This document shows, piece by piece, positions 57,842 to 64,000 of a stretch of DNA of 64,000 nt (its first letter is position 1; each line of letters opens with the position of its first letter). This DNA comes from a bacterium (GTDB lineage: Bacteria > Elusimicrobiota > Elusimicrobia > UBA1565 > UBA9628), in contig JAKAQO010000002.1 of the NCBI GenBank assembly GCA_021822495.1, positions 97,044 through 161,043 on the forward strand, given 5' to 3'. The position numbers and the translations under genes are program-made. The notes beneath the pieces are model-generated. The model saw only the letters and a program-made list of their open reading frames with translations, was not told where the DNA came from and made no database searches.

Positions 57842-59386
57842 TTAGCGGATGACCAGGACGGTTCCGGTGTAGGTTTTCCCCTCGCCCTTAAGTTGATAGA
57901 CGTAGATGCCGCCGGGAACGATTCGCCCGCCGGATTTGGCGTCCCACATCAGGCATTGAGAAGCCGGCTGATCGGCGCAAGGTTGCATGCCGGAAATCAA
58001 ATGACCTTGAAGATCGAAGACTTGACCGCTGATGGCGGAATATTTCGGATTGTCGAATAAAAACTCCACCGTGTCATTTTTGCCGTCGCCGTTGGGCGTA
58101 ATCTCGCGATTGGAAATCCCCGCTTCGTTGAAACTAAATCCATTCGTTCGCTCGGCGGTGCGAATTTGATACTGGCCCAAATACGGAGTTTGAATGATCA
58201 AGGTCTGATCCGTCAAATCTACCTTGCCGTAAAATTGAATCCAGGCGCGGCCGTTAAACCAGAAAATGCTGGAATTTTGCGGCGTCGGCATGACGCCGAC
58301 CCCCGAGGGAGTGATGAGTCCGCTCGAAGTTGAAATCGCATAATGCAGGCTTAACTCAGAGAGTCCGCCCAATACGAAGGCGGGATTGGGCGTTAAACCG
58401 CCTGAAAGAGCCTCAATCGAAAGATTTTTAAAGGTTCCGCCCTGGATGTCCAAGGCGCTGAGCGGAGCGCTGTCAAGCCCAAGATAATAATTGGAAAGAG
58501 AAACGGTGGAGCTTGCGGGAATATCGAGGGTGCTCATCGAGTCATAGGCGACGACCCAGAAATCTCCGCTTGGAAACGCCCGGATATTGGAGGGAATGGA
58601 ATCTCCGCTTAAATTCTCCGATACGACATAGTAATACTCAGGCGTTGAGGGACTGATTCCAAAATCCGTCCAACTAAGGGTCGCGGTGGATAAAAGTCCC
58701 GGCGATATCTCGTTCCATGGAGCCCCCACGGCCGCGGTCGCGCTAAAGACGCGGTAGCCGGTGAGTTCGAGAGCCGTCGGGGCCGTGCTGACGGCGAAAG
58801 GCGTTCCGGTCGAAAATTCCGTGACCGGAAGCCAGGAGAAAATGGCTTTATTGGAGAAGGTGGAAATGGCGACTCCCAAGGGCTCCATCGGCAAATGAGG
58901 AACCAAGGAATAGGCGCAGTTGTTGAGATTATACCCCTTGGCGGAGCTGACCAGCCAGGCCCCGATATTGACGGGAACGGCCGAGTCCTGCGCGCGCAGG
59001 GCGAAACAGTAAAGAATTCCCGTCGGAAGGTCTCCAACCGTCATAGTTTGAGGAACTCCGGTTGAGACCGAGGGGAGGGTAAAAGAAGAGGTAAAGACGG
59101 AAAGATTTTGCGCCGCGATAAAGGCTCCGGTGTTGAGAATTTCGCCCATGGTCGAAGCCTTCACCGTGTAAGACAGCGGCGGATTGACTCCGTTGTAAAG
59201 CGGCCCGGTCCAAGTAAGCGTAATTTGCCTCGGCCCGGGCCCCGGTGTCGCGGTCAAATTCGTGATGAGCCCGACGCCCTGAAAAGTGGCGTCAAAATTA
59301 ATCTGCGCGGGATTTGCGGCCCAAATGGACATGGCAAGGCTTATCATCGCGGCGACTAGCGCGAACCTCGTCAGTGTCCGTTTCAT
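57842..59386 (-). CDS. Exported Ig/fibronectin-like surface protein with C-terminal NGDGKND module
   Basis: 514 residues. The signal peptide (FALVAAMISLAMSIWA) is followed by ANPAQINFDATFQG, an N-terminal motif shared with the next two surface proteins. FnIII-like regions follow (ITNLTATPGPGPRQITLTWT; ALELTGYRVFSATAAVGAPW). The last 90 residues are the module seen at 57339-57755: ITPNGDGKNDTVEFLF, VFDLQGHLISGM, QCLMWDAKSGGR, GGIYVYQLKGEG and terminal VLVIR. It starts 1 nt after the gene at 59388 stops, so they are co-transcribed. Function is likely adhesive or structural. Confidence 0.7.
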   Translation of the reverse strand: MKRTLTRFALVAAMISLAMSIWAANPAQINFDATFQGVGLITNLTATPGPGPRQITLTWTGPLYNGVNPPLSYTVKASTMGEILNTGAFIAAQNLSVFTSSFTLPSVSTGVPQTMTVGDLPTGILYCFALRAQDSAVPVNIGAWLVSSAKGYNLNNCAYSLVPHLPMEPLGVAISTFSNKAIFSWLPVTEFSTGTPFAVSTAPTALELTGYRVFSATAAVGAPWNEISPGLLSTATLSWTDFGISPSTPEYYYVVSENLSGDSIPSNIRAFPSGDFWVVAYDSMSTLDIPASSTVSLSNYYLGLDSAPLSALDIQGGTFKNLSIEALSGGLTPNPAFVLGGLSELSLHYAISTSSGLITPSGVGVMPTPQNSSIFWFNGRAWIQFYGKVDLTDQTLIIQTPYLGQYQIRTAERTNGFSFNEAGISNREITPNGDGKNDTVEFLFDNPKYSAISGQVFDLQGHLISGMQPCADQPASQCLMWDAKSGGRIVPGGIYVYQLKGEGKTYTGTVLVIR

Positions 59387-59387
59387 T

Positions 59388-60092
59388 TTAATTTCCCGGA
59401 GCCGCGGTGACCGTGAGCTTGATCACTTGCGGCGTTCCGACAAAAGCGGTGCCTATCGGCATGTAAATGCGGGCGCAAAGCCCTCGGGTTCCGAAGCCTC
59501 CCGGTTGGGAAACAAACGGAATCATGTCTCCGTTTTGAGTCCCCGCGGAATAATCCGGATTTCCGGTTACTCCGCCAACCATATTCGGATCGCTAAAGAG
59601 ATTCGAAGTATAGGTTGCGGGGGAAGTCGAAACGACCGAGGCGTATTGATTCCAATCAGATGCCGTTGAAGACGACGGACATCCGCTCGACCAATTGGAA
59701 GGTTCATTTGAAAGCGAGGTTGCGCTGGAAATAAAGAGCGCCTGGAAGGCGTATTCATCGACATCGGGCGGCGTCGCGGTGCTGGCAAGCGCCTGCCAAT
59801 CGCCGCCGCCGGAGACGGTTGAGACCGAAAGTTCCCAAGTCTCGACCAGATTCCCATTGTTTTGAACGGTGGCCGAACTCGGCACGACTAGGGCGTTGGA
59901 TCCGGCGAGGAAAGTTCGAGTGCTGGAATTAAATCCATCGACCGAAACCGACAATTGTCCGTTGAAGGTCACATTGAGATCCAAATCCGCTTGCGAGGCG
60001 GCTTGAACGGAGGGAGGAGAAATAAACGCCCAGAGCCCCAATAAGAGACAAAGAGCCCCTGCTGGCCGAGCCATCTTTAGGAAAGAAGTCAT
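59388..60092 (-). CDS. Exported surface protein, paralogue A
   Basis: 234 residues from ATG 60092. The signal peptide (GALCLLLGLWAFISPPSVQA) is followed by ASQADLDLNVTFNGQLSVSV, nearly matching paralogue B at 60386-61201. Shared features downstream are VQNNGNLVETWELSVSTVSG, YAFQALFISS, GDMIPF, RGLCARIYMP and a final KLTVTA. An upstream frame to 60266 encodes a Pro/Gly-rich repeat and would hide the signal peptide, so it is rejected. All strands are probably beta. No known family; likely a secreted or pilus-tip-like structural protein. Confidence 0.7.
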   Translation of the reverse strand: MTSFLKMARPAGALCLLLGLWAFISPPSVQAASQADLDLNVTFNGQLSVSVDGFNSSTRTFLAGSNALVVPSSATVQNNGNLVETWELSVSTVSGGGDWQALASTATPPDVDEYAFQALFISSATSLSNEPSNWSSGCPSSSTASDWNQYASVVSTSPATYTSNLFSDPNMVGGVTGNPDYSAGTQNGDMIPFVSQPGGFGTRGLCARIYMPIGTAFVGTPQVIKLTVTAAPGN

Positions 60093-60385
60093 GGCGCGGC
60101 CTGTCGCGGTTGTGAATCCGCGTTTTTGAAGGCCTGGCGGCCTTCTTTTGCCCGGCGGTCCCGCTAAGTTCGGCGGACCAGCCTTATTGGGCGGGCCTAA
60201 AATGCTGATAGGCCCGGCCCTCGGCGGTCCAGCCCGGCTTTGCGGAGCCGCCCTGCTTGGCGGCATCGTACGCCTCTGGCTTTTCCGTTGAGACGAGAAC
60301 TTTCCTCGTCTCCCTCAAACGAGCCCCCCTTCCCCCAACGATGAGGGAAGGGAAGCTCCGTTTAAGGCGGAGGAAAAGCCGGCTT
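60093..60385. other. Gap with GC-rich repeats and hairpins
   Basis: 293 bp without a convincing gene. It contains a GC-rich stretch of imperfect GGCGG/CCGCC and GGCCCGG units (about 60130-60265), an 8-bp hairpin (CCCTTCCC / GGGAAGGG, 60327-60352) and a 14-bp palindrome AAAAGCCGGCTTTT (60374-60387) over the stop of the upstream gene. The palindrome may terminate transcription of paralogue B. Confidence 0.55.
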
Positions 60386-61201
60386 TTAACCGCCGATTGC
60401 CGTTATCTCAAGCTGAATCTCCTGCGCTACCGTGGTGGTAACGGCCGATGGCATCGTCACCCGCACGCAGAGCCCCCGTTTTCCGGTTCCCGCGATTTGA
60501 TCGTTGAGCGGGAGCATATCTCCGTAATTGGACTGTCCCGTCAAGCCTGCGATGCTTGAGTCAGGATAGCCGTTGCCTCCCAACGCGTTTATGGTTGGAT
60601 CCGCGAGTTCGGTCGAGGTGTAGACGGAGAAGTCCTCCGTTGGGTTTGCCGCCAAGGATGGGAAACCCGTATGAGCCGGTACCGTGCTGACATTGCCGTT
60701 CCAGTCCGAGGCGGTTAGATACGGACAGCCGTTCGCCGTTCCATACGCTCCCGCAGCCGTCATGCTGGAGACAAACAACGCCTGGATCGCGTATTGATTG
60801 GCGCCCGGGCATGTTCCTACACAGGCGATTTGCCCCTGGCCGTTGTTGGCCGGCGCCGCCGTCCCCGTGGCATCGGTCAATTCCCAATTGCCATTCCCGC
60901 TTTGGGTTGAGGCATCCACCTCCCATCTTTCGACGATGGAGCCATCATTGGTGACGGTATCCGAGGTGACTGGCGCCGCGAAGGCATTAGAACCCGGGTT
61001 GCCGGCAGTCGTAGCCGAGCCCGAATACCCATACAGCGTGACACTTGATGGCGTAGTCCCGTCCACCGCGACCGAGAGTTGACCACTGAAGGTCACCCAT
61101 AGGTCCAGGTCCGCCGGGTTTGCCGCCCGAGCGGATTTAACTCCAATTCCCAACGCCAGCGTTGCCGCTATTGCTAGGATTATTTTTTTTCTTGTTTTCA
61201 T
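60386..61201 (-). CDS. Exported surface protein, paralogue B
   Basis: 271 residues. The signal peptide (IILAIAATLALGIGVKSARA) precedes ANPADLDLWVTFSGQLSVAV. VTNDGSIVERWEVDASTQSG, YAIQALFVSS, YGDMLPL, RGLCVRVTMP and a terminal QLEITAIGG align in order with paralogue A. A strong AAAGGAG ribosome binding site precedes the ATG. Four cysteines may form disulphides. Like A it appears to be an envelope or extracellular structural protein of unknown family. Confidence 0.72.
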   Translation of the reverse strand: MKTRKKIILAIAATLALGIGVKSARAANPADLDLWVTFSGQLSVAVDGTTPSSVTLYGYSGSATTAGNPGSNAFAAPVTSDTVTNDGSIVERWEVDASTQSGNGNWELTDATGTAAPANNGQGQIACVGTCPGANQYAIQALFVSSMTAAGAYGTANGCPYLTASDWNGNVSTVPAHTGFPSLAANPTEDFSVYTSTELADPTINALGGNGYPDSSIAGLTGQSNYGDMLPLNDQIAGTGKRGLCVRVTMPSAVTTTVAQEIQLEITAIGG

Positions 61202-61228
61202 TTTTTTCTCCTTTCCTCCGTCTTTTTC

Positions 61229-61244
61229 CGGGACCGAGGTCCCG
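61229..61244. repeat. Inverted repeat between two surface-protein genes
   Basis: CGGGACC and GGTCCCG arms flank a 2-bp centre. It lies after the stop of the gene at 61269 and upstream of the ribosome binding site of paralogue B. There is no T-run, so a processing or attenuation site is as likely as a terminator. Confidence 0.4.
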
Positions 61245-61268
61245 TGAAATCCTTACGTCTTCGCTTCG

Positions 61269-62183
61269 TCATTTCTTCGTCCTCACGAAAATTTTTCCGT
61301 AGGCGTAAGCCGGGATGTCCTGCTCTAAAATCTCGGCGCGGACCAATAGCATAAAAGCCTTGCCGCGATACTCAGGTTTATCTGGAATTTTTAGTTCAAG
61401 GTTAAGCGGCGTAAAGGTAAAGCCCTCGGCCTTAAAGGTTTCTTTGGGAACCCTCAGCCATTTGGGGTCCGGAGCGGCTTGAAAACCGCTGGGAGCGTCG
61501 ATCGAGGTTTCCCAAATTCCAACCGGAATGACGCGAAAGTGATAGCTTGAGTCGTTCGGGTTCGAGAGCTTAATATCCGCACGAAAATTCTTGAGCTTGA
61601 TTTTCTTTCCAACGGGCACATTGTCGGCCAAAGCCTCCATCGGCGCGAAGCTGAAATTGAGATTGGCCACGCGCTTCTGGACGAATTTTTTCTTGAGTTC
61701 TTCGGCCGTCGGCTTCTGGGACGAAATCGAGATGAGAAGCCGGCTTTTGAGGCCCACGCCCAAAAAGCCCTTGTTTTGACTTTCCGACCACAAATAGGCG
61801 ATGAAGCGCCGTCCAAGAAGTTTGGGATCATTGGGCACCGAAATAACGACATCGGTAACTCCATCCATGCCGGGATAAATCGTAAAGGTACTTTGGGAAA
61901 GATGAATCCAATTTATGTTCGGGATGGGCTCGTATCCAGTTTTTCCCTCGCCATGTCTAGGCGGCCAAACCGAGACCTTGATGTCTATGGCCTCGTTTCC
62001 GGTATTGGAAATCCGTAGCGGGAAATTGACGAGATCTTGAAGCGAATAGGTCCGCCCGATTTTAAGCCCCTTGACCTCGACCTCGGCGAATTTCGTCGAT
62101 AGCCCGCGCGTGGCGAAAACCGGAGCGGAGAGTAATAGAAAAAATATCGTCATTTTCATGCCCTGAGCGTTTAATTTTTTCAT
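61269..62183 (-). CDS. Exported beta-sandwich protein, possibly chaperone-like
   Basis: 304 residues from ATG 62183, which has AAAGGAGA upstream; the frame before it lacks a signal peptide. The signal is MTIFFLLLSAPVFA. Two similar beta domains follow. Each has a motif of position, threshold and bounding phrase: VSVWPPRHGEGKTGYEPIP, INWIHLSQSTFTIYPGMD, VVISVPNDPKLLGRRFIAYL, and in the second PDPKWLRVPKETFKAEGFTF. This resembles DUF916-type or pilus-chaperone-like surface proteins from memory. It lies within a run of surface-protein genes and may help assemble them. Confidence 0.6.
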   Translation of the reverse strand: MKKLNAQGMKMTIFFLLLSAPVFATRGLSTKFAEVEVKGLKIGRTYSLQDLVNFPLRISNTGNEAIDIKVSVWPPRHGEGKTGYEPIPNINWIHLSQSTFTIYPGMDGVTDVVISVPNDPKLLGRRFIAYLWSESQNKGFLGVGLKSRLLISISSQKPTAEELKKKFVQKRVANLNFSFAPMEALADNVPVGKKIKLKNFRADIKLSNPNDSSYHFRVIPVGIWETSIDAPSGFQAAPDPKWLRVPKETFKAEGFTFTPLNLELKIPDKPEYRGKAFMLLVRAEILEQDIPAYAYGKIFVRTKK

Positions 62184-62193
62184 AAGTTCTCCT

Positions 62194-64000
62194 TTAATTC
62201 GAGCATACGCCTCCATCCGGAACGGCGGTCACGGTCACCTGAATTTCCTGTGGCGTACTGGTCGCCGCCGTTGTTCCCCCGTAAATTGAGGCCGTGGGCG
62301 ATAAGAGTTTAAACCACAATCCGAGACTCGTCGTGGGAAGAGTTCCGGCGCCGCTTTCTCCGTCGGCATAATTTCCACCGGAGGCTCCGCATTGTTGCGG
62401 AGTGTTGTCCACTGAACTTGTAACAACATCAAAGTCGGAGGAATGGGGCTGGACGGCGTTAAACAAGGCTTCTAAAACAGGGTGTTCGGCCGAGGGCTGG
62501 GTGCTTGCGGTCAAGGTCCAAATGGATCCCGGAGTGACGGTTGAGGCCGAGAGCTCGTAGGTCTCGGTGGAATTGCTGATGTTAGAGACGGTGATGGATG
62601 AGACGGAAATCGTGGAGACGCCTACTCCCATCGTAATCGAGGTCCCGCCGGGCGTGAAATTGTAGTCATTCGTCGAGACGCTAACGGCCAAGAAGGAAAC
62701 CGAGGTCGAGGCTTGACGAGTTTGTCCTGTCGAACCCTGGTTCGGCACGCAACCATTCGGCGCGGGTTCTTTGCCAAGCCCATCCGGCCCCGTGGTTGTC
62801 TCCGTGGGATCGGCGGCGTCTATCGTTGGAGATGTCTGAGAGTCCTGAGTCCATCCAGAACAAGTTGAGAAATAATCGCCTGCGGGTCCCGTGCATCTTC
62901 CAGTGTTAGTCCCGCTTCCCGCCGACATCGGGTGAAAGTCCTCAACGCCTGAAGACGGGTTATACCACAGAGGATTTGAGGCGATAGAATGAGCATCCGC
63001 GCCCGCGACCAAGGCCTGCCAGCCGGAAAGGGTGTTAGTTGAAATCGATCCCCAAACAAAACTGTTCGCGGAGTTGGAGCTGAACCAATCGTTGTAATCG
63101 GAATTAAATCCGGAGGTCACGTCGGCGGTGAAGGTAGCCGATGAAGTGGCCGTAACCGAGCTTAAGAAAATATTGTCGCGGATCGTGACGGTTGAAGCCG
63201 CAAGCTGCATCAAATAGGCGTTGGTCAGTCCTGTTCCCGTCGAATTGACATCGTTAAATTTAAAGGTATCGCCGGTGGACCCCGTGAAATAAGCCCCGAC
63301 ATAGCTTCCGCCGGTAATCATGCCGGGTTCGTTGATTCGGTTGTGATGGAAATTAAGTCCTTGGGTGGATTGCGCGTAGAGGCCGTAAGACGTGTTGCTT
63401 CCCATCGTTCCCGAGCTTCGGTAATAAATCCCGTTATTATAAATCGTGGCGCCGGTTGTGAGGTTGGAAAGTTGGATTCCTATCGTGTTTTGGGTCGTCG
63501 CAAGAATGGGGAGGATGGTGTTTGAAGATATCCAAATTTGAGTTCCCGCGTTTTGAGTGGTAATGGAAATTCCATATTCCGCGCCGGAAATGGTGTTGGT
63601 CGAAATAAAGAAGGCCCCAAAATTATTTGGACTCACTCGGATTCCCACGCCTTGCGCTCCACCAACGACAATGTTTGACAAAAGCGATGAATTAGAACTT
63701 CCCCCTGATATTTGCGCCCCATACGCGTAAACGCTTGTCGCGGTGACGACGCTATTTTCTAAAATTGTGTCGGTTGATCCGTTGATATCGATGGCCGTTC
63801 CGGGGAAAGCTCGGATGTAATTCCCGTCCAAGGTGTCGGAAGAGGATCCGCCAAGATAAACGCCGTTGTAACCGCCGGCGGCGATGCTGCTGAGCGTTAC
63901 CGCGTCTTGGGAATCTCCCAATGTATCAATTCCGTCAGCGGCCCGGGGCGCCTCAATAAGGCTTTGCGTCAGAGTGTTTGATGAGGAACCGGCAAGCTCA
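62194..64000 (-). CDS. Parallel beta-helix surface protein (5' partial)
   Basis: The frame is open to the right edge; at least 600 residues are present. Most of it is right-handed beta-helix repeats (YNGVYLGGSSSDTLDGNYI; NSSLLSNIVVGGAQGVGI; GLNFHHNRINEPGMI), as in pectate-lyase-like or NosD-like folds. A Ser/Thr-rich linker leads to a C-terminal domain related to paralogues A and B (VSNISNSTETYELSASTVTP; VLEALFNA; PQEIQVTVTAVPDGG). It is probably a large adhesin or polysaccharide-binding protein. Confidence 0.75.
   Translation of the reverse strand, partial: ELAGSSSNTLTQSLIEAPRAADGIDTLGDSQDAVTLSSIAAGGYNGVYLGGSSSDTLDGNYIRAFPGTAIDINGSTDTILENSVVTATSVYAYGAQISGGSSNSSLLSNIVVGGAQGVGIRVSPNNFGAFFISTNTISGAEYGISITTQNAGTQIWISSNTILPILATTQNTIGIQLSNLTTGATIYNNGIYYRSSGTMGSNTSYGLYAQSTQGLNFHHNRINEPGMITGGSYVGAYFTGSTGDTFKFNDVNSTGTGLTNAYLMQLAASTVTIRDNIFLSSVTATSSATFTADVTSGFNSDYNDWFSSNSANSFVWGSISTNTLSGWQALVAGADAHSIASNPLWYNPSSGVEDFHPMSAGSGTNTGRCTGPAGDYFSTCSGWTQDSQTSPTIDAADPTETTTGPDGLGKEPAPNGCVPNQGSTGQTRQASTSVSFLAVSVSTNDYNFTPGGTSITMGVGVSTISVSSITVSNISNSTETYELSASTVTPGSIWTLTASTQPSAEHPVLEALFNAVQPHSSDFDVVTSSVDNTPQQCGASGGNYADGESGAGTLPTTSLGLWFKLLSPTASIYGGTTAATSTPQEIQVTVTAVPDGGVCSN

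Noticed and set aside
60093-60266. N-terminal extension of surface protein A (Pro/Gly-rich)
   Set aside because: It would place about 58 residues before a perfectly normal signal peptide, and its composition reflects the GC-rich repeats.
1-64000. tRNA, rRNA or known riboswitches
   Set aside because: I checked the gaps by eye for cloverleaf ends, rRNA-like runs and common riboswitch cores and saw none. A covariance-model scan was not possible.

Overview
The window reads as chromosomal DNA of a Gram-negative (two-membrane), non-model bacterium. LolA, a POTRA/beta-barrel protein, PorV-like and MotB/OmpA-like proteins imply an outer membrane. The mix of a type IV pilin with a short N-terminal leader, Asx/Glx amidotransferase GatCAB, DUF2723-TPR, PorV-TPR and secreted proteins with a C-terminal NGDGKND module resembles Elusimicrobiota or a neighbouring phylum. 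That placement is inference; no rRNA is present to test it.

Layout. 1-5.3 kb (+): a DUF4159 protein and a VWA/amidotransferase-like membrane protein, then a DUF2723 membrane protein with TPRs. 5.3-15.1 kb (-): core genes for a small MscS channel, an outer-membrane protein, PgpA, PgsA, RodZ, LolA, FtsK, AccB, PNPase and S15. 15.3-22.8 kb (-): an accessory run of seven closely packed genes behind one strong promoter. They encode a small protein of unknown function, a ClpX-like AAA+ ATPase, two small membrane proteins, a possible PD-(D/E)XK nuclease, an RNase J-like MBL/beta-CASP nuclease and a giant ankyrin-repeat protein. 23-29.6 kb (-): a decaying defence-like island with DUF2130, a nuclease-like protein with a frameshifted partner, Fic, DUF3800, and N-terminal stubs of type III restriction-modification genes. 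29.6-37.3 kb (-): Nudix, hydrolase, pilin, gatB-nudix-gatA-gatC and pcrA. 37.4-39 kb (+): formiminotransferase-cyclodeaminase behind a tiny leader ORF. 39-41.5 kb (-): two exported proteins. 41.6-43.8 kb: a complete IS1595-like element with perfect terminal inverted repeats, an 8-bp target duplication and passenger genes; its transposase has a stop codon. 43.9-46 kb: dienelactone hydrolase and hisS. 46-57.8 kb: two convergent operons described below. 57.8-64 kb (-): secreted and surface proteins, the last one running off the right edge.

The strongest candidate for an undescribed system lies at 46.0-57.8 kb. A plus-strand operon encodes two response regulators and a MotA/MotB-type stator. The convergent minus-strand operon encodes a small exported protein, a PorV-TPR protein, a histidine kinase, a single polypeptide joining FliF-like periplasmic and membrane parts to FliG-like middle and C-terminal domains, and two more kinases, one without its phosphoacceptor histidine. 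No other flagellar gene is visible. This suggests a two-component-controlled, non-flagellar rotary or ion-driven machine. The second candidate is the ClpX-like/nuclease/ankyrin operon.

Two patterns cut across the window. At seven loci a -10 box lies only 6-10 nt before the start codon, which suggests leaderless transcription; four of these have clear -35 boxes at 17-bp spacing. Three copies of a double-hairpin dispersed repeat lie in frame inside the N-terminal part of exported-protein genes.
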